Shown here: positions 7,025 through 14,424 of the stretch, in pieces | How positions within the stretch are numbered: the first letter of the stretch is position 1 | Layout: each line of letters begins with the position of its first letter | From: a virus | Length of the DNA stretch: 31,724 nt | Virus record (IMG/VR): IMGVR_UViG_3300017991_000293 | Location: 1-31,724 of that record | Reading direction: 5' to 3' (one strand) | Made by a program: the position numbers and the translations under genes | The notes under the pieces: model-generated | Database searches by the model: none | The model's input: the letters and a program-made list of their open reading frames with translations, nothing else | What the model was told of the DNA's origin: nothing

Positions 7025-7933
7025 GTGGAAAAGCTCATTACATTTCTATCTGCCGCAATAGCGATAATCACCTGGCTTGTACCGCAAATCAAGCTGCCCA
7101 CAAAAGTCATCATCTCTGTCATTCTACTGCTTGTAATGATCTTTTTCCGTTTCCGGCAGTCAAACTACTATCTACACAAAAAATATTTTGATGAGAGGAA
7201 TCTTTTCATTTTCTGTGAAGAACTACCCCCAGCCCTGAGGGAAGGTGACGTTTTTTACTATAAGTATGTTCTGGTGGTTGGCAGTAGATACAGAGATGGC
7301 ATTAATGTAGGCGACCTACAAGTCATATTCAATACTACGGCTTCAATAATATCATATGACATCTTATTATGTGATTTTGATCAAAATTTGCTTAGGATTG
7401 AAGTAAGGGATTATTCCACTCTAGAGATAAAATTAGAGAAACTGAAAGCTTGGGATGTTTTTGCGATAGCAATTGACTGTAAATTAAATTTCAAAGAGGA
7501 CTATCCCTTTGTAGTTAGTAAAGCCCCAGAGTATCGCAATGTAATTGCGAGCTTAAAGGGCAATTATGGATTTTTCAAGAAGGATTATTCTTTCTCAAAG
7601 AATATTAAGCTCGCTAGCAGTCCAGCTGTTTGGCAAAAAAACGACATCCTTTTTGATATTGTTAGAGTCCTAGATTTAAGAAAGACCACAACAAGTGACC
7701 GTCTATCCAGTCTCGGAAAATTCATTTCGGAAGATGAAACTAAAACTGTCAAGCTTTTTGGGTTGATGGATAAGCCACTTCTGGCTGAATATAATGACTC
7801 TAAAAAAATTGTTCAGTATAAGTCGAGTAAGCCTATTTCATTTTTCTTTTACCCTATACGGGTCGTAATTTCTAAAAATAATGATGTTGGAATTGTATGC
7901 ACTTTAGGGCCCTTCAATCGGTATGAACCCTAA
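7025..7933 (+). CDS. AT-rich cargo gene: membrane protein with two N-terminal TM helices
   Basis: A 302-residue protein from GTG 7025. Two close transmembrane helices (residues about 4-21, LITFLSAAIAIITWLVPQI, and about 27-43, KVIISVILLLVMIFF) are followed by a roughly 250-residue soluble domain, presumably cytoplasmic, which I do not recognise. Base composition is clearly lower in GC than all flanking phage genes, and it stands alone between non-coding gaps (203 bases before, 203 after), the usual signature of a recently acquired moron. Such genes often give a lysogen superinfection exclusion or anti-phage defence, but nothing in the sequence proves this. The ribosome site is weak (AGGTG). 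No catalytic motif is visible to me. Confidence 0.75.
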   Translation: MEKLITFLSAAIAIITWLVPQIKLPTKVIISVILLLVMIFFRFRQSNYYLHKKYFDERNLFIFCEELPPALREGDVFYYKYVLVVGSRYRDGINVGDLQVIFNTTASIISYDILLCDFDQNLLRIEVRDYSTLEIKLEKLKAWDVFAIAIDCKLNFKEDYPFVVSKAPEYRNVIASLKGNYGFFKKDYSFSKNIKLASSPAVWQKNDILFDIVRVLDLRKTTTSDRLSSLGKFISEDETKTVKLFGLMDKPLLAEYNDSKKIVQYKSSKPISFFFYPIRVVISKNNDVGIVCTLGPFNRYEP

Positions 7934-8031
7934 GGCATGCAAAGAAATGAACTTGATTAATTGACAGTTTTACGAAAACACCTTGACATTGTGAGGGGAA
8001 AGTTACAAAAATAAATTTAAATAGCAACATC

Positions 8032-8080
8032 TAGCGGCCAGAGCGCCCATAAATAAGTATATATAGCGGCCAGAGCGCCC
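8032..8080. repeat. 17-bp direct repeat ahead of the late operon
   Basis: TAGCGGCCAGAGCGCCC occurs at 8032-8048 and again, identical, at 8064-8080, with 32 bases (three helical turns) between starts. Two TTGACA boxes lie upstream (7961-7966 and 7983-7988), the only promoter-like elements in this gap. The second copy overlaps the left arm of the terminator. It could be a tandem activator site for late transcription. Confidence 0.5.
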
Positions 8081-8118
8081 GATTCAGTCTCAAAAAGAGG
8101 CTGGGTCGGGCGTTTTTT
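8074..8118 (+). terminator. Strong rho-independent terminator/attenuator before the late genes
   Basis: The arm GCCCGATTCAGTCTC (8077-8091) pairs over all 15 positions, counting G-U pairs, with GAGGCTGGGTCGGGC (8097-8111) around an AAAAA loop, followed by TTTTTTG. Only 18 bases separate it from the amidase start, with a GGGGAGGG ribosome site and no room for a promoter. Late transcription from upstream must therefore pass through it. Confidence 0.85.
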
Positions 8119-8136
8119 GTTTTTGGGGAGGGAACC

Positions 8137-8712
8137 ATGAAAAAGGTTTTTATCGATGCAGGCCACGGGGGAGAGGATAACGGCGCGGCCTGGGGAGGGA
8201 AGTACGACTACCTCGAAGAGGACGACCTGAACCTCGCCGTCTCCTTTCTGCTCCGCTGCGAGCTGCTCCTGGCAGGCTTCGAGGTGCGGCTCTCCAGGGA
8301 AGAGGACGTTTTCGTGAGCCTCGCTGACAGGACCCGGATGGCAAACGCCTGGGCCGCGGATCTATACGTATCGGTCCATGCCGATGCCTTTCACAAAGAA
8401 ACTGCCAAGGGCATCTCAACCCACATCTACCCCCACTGCTCCCCGGACACGAAACTCCTAGCCACATGGGTCCAGAGCGAGTTGATCAAGCGATTTCCCG
8501 GCCACACCAACAGGGGCATTAAGAAATCCAATTTCCACGTGCTGAGAGAGACCATGATGCCCGCGGTGCTGGTCGAGTGCGAGTTTATCTCGAATCCTTC
8601 AACGAGACGGTTTTTAAAAGAACCCGCCAACCAGCTCGGCCTGGCGCGGGCCATCGGCAGGGGGATTAACGCTTACTCTAAGAGTTTAACGGGAGGGCAA
8701 CATGAGCTTTGA
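8137..8712 (+). CDS. Endolysin: N-acetylmuramoyl-L-alanine amidase (Amidase_3)
   Basis: A 191-residue enzyme from ATG 8137 with a GGGGAGGG ribosome site. It cuts the amide bond between N-acetylmuramic acid and the peptide stem. Zn ligands of the Amidase_3 fold are visible: His10 (FIDAGHGGEDNG), Glu28 (LEEDDLNLAV) and His81 (YVSVHADAF); the catalytic Glu147 is in AVLVECEFISNP. There is no signal peptide or separate wall-binding domain, so release would depend on the holin encoded next. The last 11 bases overlap the holin gene. Confidence 0.92.
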   Translation: MKKVFIDAGHGGEDNGAAWGGKYDYLEEDDLNLAVSFLLRCELLLAGFEVRLSREEDVFVSLADRTRMANAWAADLYVSVHADAFHKETAKGISTHIYPHCSPDTKLLATWVQSELIKRFPGHTNRGIKKSNFHVLRETMMPAVLVECEFISNPSTRRFLKEPANQLGLARAIGRGINAYSKSLTGGQHEL

Positions 8713-9232
8713 CTGGAAAGGGGTTGTCAAGACAGTAGCCCCGGCGATTGCATCGACGCTCGGCGGGCCACTCGGCGGGATGGGGATATCGGCATTGCTT
8801 GGAGTTTTGGGCATTGACGCGAAGCCGGATGATGACGACGTGGAAGAAAAGATCTCGCAGGCCCTGATAAATCCATCACCGGAAACGCTGCTGGCCATGA
8901 AGCAGGCGGACCATCAATTTAAAGTCGATATGAAAAAACTTGATATCGACCTCGAACGGATCAACCTGGAAAACGTCCAGGGCGCGCGCCGGATGCGGGA
9001 AACCATGAAAGATCGGTTTCCCGATGTGATTACGGTGCTCGTGACCATCGGCTTTTTCGCGATCCTGGCAGTACACGTATTCCACGAGATCCCTTCCGGA
9101 AATAAAACGCTCTTAAACATCATGCTCGGGTCGTTAGGTGCGGTGTGGATTGATCAGATGCGGTTTTATTTCGGCAGTTCCCAGGGAAGCAAGACTAAAG
9201 AGGCGCTGTTAGCGAAGGGAGGTACACCATGA
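8702..9232 (+). CDS. Holin, 3-TM (GTA_holin_3TM-like)
   Basis: A 176-residue membrane protein. A weakly hydrophobic Gly/Ala-rich segment at residues about 12-38 (APAIASTLGGPLGGMGISAL) is followed by an acidic and charged helical region, then two clear transmembrane helices at about 108-127 (VITVLVTIGFFAILAVHVF) and about 135-155 (TLLNIMLGSLGAVWIDQMRF). This order matches the three-TM holins described for gene-transfer-agent release. It lies directly between the amidase and the spanin-like gene, overlapping both, so function in timed lysis is well supported. Confidence 0.8.
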   Translation: MSFDWKGVVKTVAPAIASTLGGPLGGMGISALLGVLGIDAKPDDDDVEEKISQALINPSPETLLAMKQADHQFKVDMKKLDIDLERINLENVQGARRMRETMKDRFPDVITVLVTIGFFAILAVHVFHEIPSGNKTLLNIMLGSLGAVWIDQMRFYFGSSQGSKTKEALLAKGGTP

Positions 9233-9510
9233 CTGCGCAGATCGCTCTGGTAATCGTAGGGTGCGTGTTCTCGGCGCTGCTGACCTTCGCGGTGATCTAT
9301 CTGCGGGACATAAAAAACAGCATTGTCCGGCAGGGAAACCGGCACGATAAGCTGCGTCAGGAGCTGTCGGAGCTCAAGGAGGCGCTGCCGAAAGAGTACG
9401 TCCGCCGTGAGGACTGGATCATGAGTTTCGGCAAGATCGAGCAAAAAATAGACGCGATATGGGAGTTTGTGCATGAGCACATAGAATCAATCAGGCAAGG
9501 AGGTAGGTGA
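9229..9510 (+). CDS. Membrane-anchored coiled-coil protein, probable inner-membrane spanin-like
   Basis: A 93-residue protein: one N-terminal transmembrane helix (residues about 4-24), then a charged coiled coil (about 28-90), in N-in/C-out topology. This is the shape of Rz-like i-spanins, and its place after the holin supports a role in outer-membrane disruption. No separate lipoprotein partner (o-spanin) is seen, either adjacent or nested. Small proteins of this shape also occur in Mu-like phages at the position of gp24/25 without proven function. Confidence 0.55.
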   Translation: MTAQIALVIVGCVFSALLTFAVIYLRDIKNSIVRQGNRHDKLRQELSELKEALPKEYVRREDWIMSFGKIEQKIDAIWEFVHEHIESIRQGGR

Positions 9511-9812
9511 TGGACCTGGAGAAAAAACGCATAGAGGTATTGCGATGGAGGATTTTGCAGACCCTGGACGTAGGACGGCCCTATCCCGTGTCTGAAGAGG
9601 TGATCATGGCCACGGTGGGCGGCGATGATATGCCTGTCACGCCCCGGGAGGTGAGGCGGGAGATGGATTATCTGGAGGACCGCAAGCTGGTAGTGATCAG
9701 CGGCAGGGACACGGCATGCTGGAGCGCGGAGCTGACCCATCACGGAGTCGACGTGGTGGAATATACCGTTGAGTGCCTGCCCGGGATCGCCCGTCCCGCG
9801 AAGTACTGGTAG
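9510..9812 (+). CDS. Mu gp26-like winged-helix protein (VpaChn25_0724 family)
   Basis: A 100-residue protein. ATG 9510 has AAGGAGG (9497-9503) six bases upstream and is preferred to the GTG just before it. The sequence follows the small family that precedes DUF3486 in Mu-like phages: RWRILQTLDVGRPYPVSEEV (residues about 12-31), a second helix pair with TPREVRREMDYLEDRKLVVI (about 44-64), and a closing LTHHGVDVVEYTVECLPGI (about 75-93). It looks like a winged-helix DNA-binding protein, possibly a packaging accessory. No experimental role is known to me. Confidence 0.75.
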   Translation: MDLEKKRIEVLRWRILQTLDVGRPYPVSEEVIMATVGGDDMPVTPREVRREMDYLEDRKLVVISGRDTACWSAELTHHGVDVVEYTVECLPGIARPAKYW

Positions 9813-9820
9813 GGGGAAAC

Positions 9821-10345
9821 ATGCAGCGATCAAGCGTGGAGTTGTTGCCCGAGGAGGTGCGCCAGGAGCTCGAAAAAAAACTGATCCAGGGCGGGTTTTC
9901 CGGGTACGAAGGACTGGCTGAGTGGCTTAAGGAGCAGGGATACGAAATCTCAAAATCAAGCGTGCACCGGTATGGAAAAAACTTCGAGGACAGGCTGAAG
10001 GCGCTCAAGGTGGCAACGGACCAGGCCAAGGCTATCGCGGATGCAGCAGAGGATGACGCAGGCGCTATGAACGACGCCATTATCCGGCTGGTGCAGACCA
10101 AGACCTTCGAGCTGCTTGTGGAGTTGGAGACGGACAACAAGAGTCTGCCCAGGATCGGCCAGATGGTTGCGAAGCTGGCACAGGCCGCGGTGAGACAGAA
10201 GCGGTGGCAAACGGACATGGAGACAGCGGCGAGAAAGCGCGCCCTGGAGGATGCGGCAAACGCCATTGAGAGTGCCGCATCGGAGCAGGGTCTGAGCAGC
10301 GAGCAGGCCGAATTCTGGCGCAAGAAAGTATTGGGGGTTGCGTAA
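9821..10345 (+). CDS. DUF3486 protein, Mu gp27-like, putative small terminase
   Basis: A 174-residue protein. ATG 9821 follows AGGGGG; upstream extension is not needed. The N-terminus is highly typical of DUF3486: SSVELLPEEVRQELEKKL, then GFSGYEGLAEWLKEQGYEIS and SSVHRYGKNFEDRL, an HTH that fits DNA recognition in a small terminase. The remainder is helical and Ala-rich. It overlaps the large terminase start (TAATG), consistent with a stoichiometric packaging complex. Confidence 0.88.
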   Translation: MQRSSVELLPEEVRQELEKKLIQGGFSGYEGLAEWLKEQGYEISKSSVHRYGKNFEDRLKALKVATDQAKAIADAAEDDAGAMNDAIIRLVQTKTFELLVELETDNKSLPRIGQMVAKLAQAAVRQKRWQTDMETAARKRALEDAANAIESAASEQGLSSEQAEFWRKKVLGVA

Positions 10346-11949
10346 TGATGGAACGGCCCGGAGATATCGAGCGCATATTGAGCTGGGATGAACTGCCGTC
10401 CAGCGTGCGGGAGATCCCGGATGGCTATGACCCCCTGGCCGAGGGCGTGCTCATGGTCCACCAGGCGGAGTGGATCAGGCAGATCCACGAGTATCCCTTG
10501 AATATCGCTGAAAAGGGCAGGCGCACGGGCATCACCTTTGCCACGGCCCTGGATGATACGATCACGGCATCGAGCAAGAAGAGCGCGGGCGGGGACAATA
10601 TCTACTATATCGGCGACACCAAGGAAAAGGGGCTCGAATACATCGGCTACTGTGCGCACATGGCCAGGGTTATGGCGGCGGCTATGGCCGAGGGATGGCA
10701 GGGAATAGAGGTGTTCCTGTTCGAGGATCAGCAACCGGACGGCTCGTCAAAGCATATCACCAGTTATCGAATCAGGTTCGCATCGGGCTATCAGATCGTG
10801 GCGCTCTCGTCCCGGCCGGCGAGCATCCGGGGGCTCCAGGGTAAGGTCAATATCGACGAGGCTGCCTTTCACCTTAATGTGCAGGCGGTGATCGATTCCA
10901 CCCTGGCCCTGATTATCTGGGGCGGCGATATCAGGATCATCAGCACGCATAACGGCGACAAGAACCCGTTCAACCAGCTCATTCACGACACCCGGGCGGG
11001 GCTGTTCGCATTCCGGATATTCCGGGTGACCTTTGACGATGCCGTGGCTAACGGGCTCTATGAGCGGGTGTGCATGGTCAAGGGATGGACCCCGACGCCT
11101 GAAGGCAAAAAGGAATGGTATCAGCGGGTGCGCGGGGCCTACGGGGCCAACAAGGCGGCCATGAAAGAGGAGCTGGACGCGATTCCCCGGGAGGGCTCGG
11201 GCGTGGCCATCCCCGGTATTTTGATCGAGGCATGCATGAAAGAGGAGCGGCCGATTATCCGGCTCGCCCTGGACAATGAATTTGCCCTCAAAGGGGAGGA
11301 ATACCGGAAATCATGGTGTGAGGAGTGGGTCAGAATTCATCTGGCGCCGCTCATGAAGGTGCTGGAAAAAACGCTCGAGCATGTTTTCGGGCAGGACTTT
11401 GCCCGGTACGGCAACTTTTCCGTTATCGCTCCCCTGGAAATTGTGAAAAACCTGATGCGGAAATGCCCCTTCCTGGTGGAAATGCACAATGTGCCGTCCC
11501 GCCAGCAGGAGCAGGTGCTTTGGTACATGATCGACAGCTTCCCGAAATTCCGGGGAGGCGCGATGGATGCGACCGGACCGGGGCTGACCCTTGCGGAATA
11601 CACAGCTGACCGGTACGGCCGGCCTCTGATCGAGGAGATAACCTTGAATGATGCCTGGTACCGGGAACACATGGTTCCCTTTCAGGACAGCTTCGCTGAT
11701 CAGACCATCGATCTGCCGCGGGATGCGGACATAAAAAACGACCTCCGCACGCTTGAGCTGATCGACGGCGTGATCAAGCTGCCCCGGCTGACGGTAAGCG
11801 ATACCAAAAACCCGGATTTCATGCGGCACGGCGATGCGGCAATCGCGCTTGCCCTGGGGCACTATAAATCGATCAATATGAGCGGGGGACCGGTGGAATA
11901 CGAAACCATTACATCCCGCAGGTTCGCAAACATGAAAGGAGCCTTTTGA
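10345..11949 (+). CDS. Large terminase subunit, Mu gp28-like
   Basis: A 534-residue packaging motor. Walker A-like segment EKGRRTGITFA (residues 56-66), Walker B KVNIDEAAF (about 167-175, Asp171-Glu172), an IISTHN motif III about 30 residues later, and a C-terminal RNase H-like nuclease with GGAMDATGPG (Asp408). It cuts and pumps phage DNA, including some flanking host DNA in the Mu headful scheme. The start overlaps the gp27 stop; a second ATG at 10348 cannot be excluded. Its stop overlaps the portal start. Confidence 0.93.
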   Translation: MMERPGDIERILSWDELPSSVREIPDGYDPLAEGVLMVHQAEWIRQIHEYPLNIAEKGRRTGITFATALDDTITASSKKSAGGDNIYYIGDTKEKGLEYIGYCAHMARVMAAAMAEGWQGIEVFLFEDQQPDGSSKHITSYRIRFASGYQIVALSSRPASIRGLQGKVNIDEAAFHLNVQAVIDSTLALIIWGGDIRIISTHNGDKNPFNQLIHDTRAGLFAFRIFRVTFDDAVANGLYERVCMVKGWTPTPEGKKEWYQRVRGAYGANKAAMKEELDAIPREGSGVAIPGILIEACMKEERPIIRLALDNEFALKGEEYRKSWCEEWVRIHLAPLMKVLEKTLEHVFGQDFARYGNFSVIAPLEIVKNLMRKCPFLVEMHNVPSRQQEQVLWYMIDSFPKFRGGAMDATGPGLTLAEYTADRYGRPLIEEITLNDAWYREHMVPFQDSFADQTIDLPRDADIKNDLRTLELIDGVIKLPRLTVSDTKNPDFMRHGDAAIALALGHYKSINMSGGPVEYETITSRRFANMKGAF

Positions 11950-13505
11950 TGGGCCTGATTGTTGACCAGTTCGGACGGGAAATCATCGTGGAGAAAAAAC
12001 CGGAGACCCGGGAGATCGCGGTGACCACGATCAGGGACCGGTGGTCCGGCTATCCCAGCCAGGGGCTCACCCCTGAAACCCTGGCCACGATTTTTAAGGA
12101 GGCCGATGCGGGCAGCGTGTACCGCCAGGCGGAGCTCTTTGAGGAAATGGAGGAAAAAGACACGCATCTCTACAGCCAGCTTCAAACCAGGAAGAATGCG
12201 GTTATGGGGCTCGAGTATGAGATCCTCCCGTACTCCCAGAGCGCTGGGGATATCAAGATCCGGGATTTTGTCGATGACGTGATTTCAAACATCGGCAATT
12301 TTGACGATGCCCAGCTGGACCTGCTGGATGCCATCGGCAAGGGATTCGCCCTTGAGGAGATTATGTGGGACGTGCAGGGAAAACAGGCTGTGATCACCGG
12401 GCTCAACTGGATTCACCAGAAGCGGGCGCTCTTTTACTCCGACTATGAGAAGGGCTTCTGGGCCAAAGAATTCGAGATGCCCAGGGTTATCACCGAGGCC
12501 GAGCAGATCAGGGGAGAGGAGATGCCCCCTTTCAAGCTCGTCTATCACCGGTACAAGGCCCGTTCGGGCTACGACACCCGGGCCGGGGTGCTCCGGGTGT
12601 GCGCCTGGATGTATCTCTTCAAAAACTATTCGATCAAGGACTGGGTTGCCGTTGCCGAGGTATTCGGCATGCCGCTCAGGCTGGGAAAATACGATACCGG
12701 TGCCAGCAAGGAGGATAAGGAGGCACTGGTGGCGGCCATCCGGAGCCTGGGCTCCGATGCAGCGGGCATCATCTCAAAGAGCACGGAGATCGAGTTCGTG
12801 GAGGCCATAAAGTCCACTCAGAAGGGAAACATCTATAACGAGCTCGCGGATTTCTGCGACAAGCAGATGTCCAAGGCCATTGTGGGCCAGACGGCTACGT
12901 CCGAAGGCACACCCGGAAAGCTGGGAAACGAGACGGCCCAGGAGAACGTGCGGTTCGATCTGCTCAAGGCGGATCACGAATCCCTGGGAAAGGCCTACCG
13001 TGCCCAGATAATCCGCCCGCTTGTCGGTTTCAACTACGGGTGGGACAAGCCGCTGCCCTGGTTCAAGTTCAGGCACGAGATCCCGGAGGATCTCAACGAG
13101 CTCTCCGAGGTGTACAAGAACCTCCACGGTATCAATTATCCCCTGTCGGCAGAGCACGTGTCCGAACGGTTCAAGGTGCCCCTGCCCGGCAAGGGGGAGA
13201 CGGTGCTGGAGGGACCGTCCCGGCAGATGGCCATGAAGCAGATTGTAGCGAAACAAGCTCAATTTTCGCCTGAACAGGAGCAGGTGGAGGCTTTGGTCGC
13301 AGAGAGCGTGAATCGGGCAGACAGGGCCATGAATGGCCTCCAGGAGCCCGTAAAACGGCTCGTTAGAGAAGCCCACAGCCTTGAAGAGATCCGGGACGGC
13401 CTGTATGCGCTTTACGGAGGGATGGATTCGAAAGAGCTTCAGGAGCTCGTTGCCAGGGCCATGTATGTGGCGGAGCTGTACGGGAGGTCGACCGTTGCCG
13501 GGTAA
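11949..13505 (+). CDS. Portal protein, Mu gp29-like (DUF935)
   Basis: A 518-residue portal subunit from ATG 11949, overlapping the terminase stop (TGATG). DUF935 signatures run throughout: LTPETLATIFKEADAGSVYR (residues about 39-58), DTHLYSQLQTRKNAVMGLEY, a long core with KNYSIKDWVAVAEVFGMPLR, and KQMSKAIVGQTATSEGT. It forms the dodecameric ring through which DNA passes. Its end overlaps the MuF gene by 11 bases. Confidence 0.92.
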   Translation: MGLIVDQFGREIIVEKKPETREIAVTTIRDRWSGYPSQGLTPETLATIFKEADAGSVYRQAELFEEMEEKDTHLYSQLQTRKNAVMGLEYEILPYSQSAGDIKIRDFVDDVISNIGNFDDAQLDLLDAIGKGFALEEIMWDVQGKQAVITGLNWIHQKRALFYSDYEKGFWAKEFEMPRVITEAEQIRGEEMPPFKLVYHRYKARSGYDTRAGVLRVCAWMYLFKNYSIKDWVAVAEVFGMPLRLGKYDTGASKEDKEALVAAIRSLGSDAAGIISKSTEIEFVEAIKSTQKGNIYNELADFCDKQMSKAIVGQTATSEGTPGKLGNETAQENVRFDLLKADHESLGKAYRAQIIRPLVGFNYGWDKPLPWFKFRHEIPEDLNELSEVYKNLHGINYPLSAEHVSERFKVPLPGKGETVLEGPSRQMAMKQIVAKQAQFSPEQEQVEALVAESVNRADRAMNGLQEPVKRLVREAHSLEEIRDGLYALYGGMDSKELQELVARAMYVAELYGRSTVAG

Positions 13506-14247
13506 ACTGCCGAAAAATATCGAGCTGAAACCGCTGCCGTTCGACGAGGCCATTGAGGCATTTAAGGGCCAGGTTCCGCTCACACCCGATGAGTTCTACG
13601 CCCTGGCCGATGAGGCGCGGGCACTGGGCTTTACCGTGGCGCGGGTAATGCAGATGGACGTGCTCGTGGATATCCACGGAGCGGTGGACAAGGCAATCAA
13701 GGAGGGTGAGACTCTGGCCGATTTCAGGAACCGCATGGATGAGATTTTCGAGACCAGGGGCTGGACGGCCCCGCCCGAGTTCACGCCCTGGCGGATTGAG
13801 ACGATCTTCCGCACCAACGTGCAGACGGCGTACTCCACGGGCAGGTACAAGCAGATGGTGGACCAGAAAGAGCACTTTCCCTTCTGGGAATACGACGCGG
13901 TAAACGATGCCCGTACCAGGCCCGAGCACGCGGCCCTGGACGGCAAGGTGTTCCCGGCGGACCATCCCTTCTGGGATACCTGGTATCCGCCCAACGGGTA
14001 CAACTGACGCTGCGGGGTGAACCCTGTCCACCGGTCGGTGGCCGAAGCGGAAGGGCTTGAAATAGAGACCGAGGACCCGACTAATGGTCTAATCGAGCCC
14101 GTGGACCCGGTGACCGGAGAGAAGATGCCGGCCCGGCAACTGATCCCGGACCCGGGCTGGGACCACAACCCGGCAAAGGAGCGGTGGCAGCCGGATCTGG
14201 GAAAATATCCAGAGGAATTGAGGGAAGCATTCAAAACAGGGAGGTAG
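13495..14247 (+). CDS. Head morphogenesis protein (MuF / Mu gp30-like) with in-frame UGA, probable selenocysteine 171
   Basis: I start at TTG 13495 because GGGAGG (13482-13487) precedes it by seven bases; the frame is open further upstream but lies within the portal gene. Residues 1-170 match the MuF family (MQMDVLVDIHGAVDKAIKEG, RIETIFRTNVQTAYSTGRY, the DARTRPEHAALDGKVFPADH core, then WYPPNGYN). At 14005-14007 a TGA falls where the family has the first Cys of its Asn-Cys-Arg-Cys motif; the next codons are Arg-Cys-Gly-Val. The same frame continues for 79 residues with a family-like end (DPGWDHNPAKERW) to TAG 14245-14247, giving 250 residues with Sec171. A SECIS-like hairpin follows. The alternatives are a nonsense mutation, a read error, or a 170-residue truncated protein. 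Confidence 0.85.
14008..14049 (+). promoter_or_regulatory. Candidate bacterial SECIS element
   Basis: Directly after the TGA, CGCT plus CGG (14008-14011, 14013-14015) can pair with CCG plus AGCG (14042-14044, 14046-14049). A large asymmetric internal loop leads to an upper stem CCACC/GGTGG (14028-14032 with 14037-14041) capped by the tetraloop GGTC, with U14027 unpaired at the base of the upper stem. From memory, the E. coli fdhF SECIS has the same GGUC loop and a bulged U one stem below. The loop starts 25 bases after the UGA, within the range accepted for bacterial elements. Confidence 0.6.
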
Positions 14248-14250
14248 ATC

Positions 14251-14424
14251 ATGACAGACAGCAATAAAAACCCTCGCGGCAACCCAAGACCCCATGACGG
14301 CAGGGGCGGTGGCAAAGGCATGCCTAATAGTCAGAGAGGCGGCCGGAACCCGAATCCCTGCCCGGATGGAGGCCCCGGAAAGGGTCAGGGAGGCGGCCGC
14401 GGAGGAGGACGGAACAGGCAATGA
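14251..14424 (+). CDS. Small Gly/Asn/Arg-rich protein
   Basis: A 57-residue frame with GGGAGG five bases before ATG 14251, a 3-base gap from the MuF stop, and an ATGA overlap with the protease start. The strong ribosome site and tight packing argue it is translated. The protein is low complexity (Gly, Arg, Asn and Pro dominate) with one Cys and no predicted fold. It could be a disordered capsid-internal or DNA-binding protein. I do not recognise it. Confidence 0.6.
   Translation: MTDSNKNPRGNPRPHDGRGGGKGMPNSQRGGRNPNPCPDGGPGKGQGGGRGGGRNRQ

Noticed and set aside
9697-10734. Long leftward frame opposite gp27 and the terminase
   Set aside because: Low-complexity Ser/Ala/Arg-rich translation against two well-recognised rightward genes.
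13381-13494. Longer N-terminus for the MuF protein
   Set aside because: It lies within the portal gene in another frame and does not look like family sequence; TTG 13495 has the ribosome site.
14017-14247. Separate small gene after the MuF stop
   Set aside because: It is in exactly the MuF frame and has the expected C-terminal MuF sequence, so it is the continuation after the UGA, not an independent gene.
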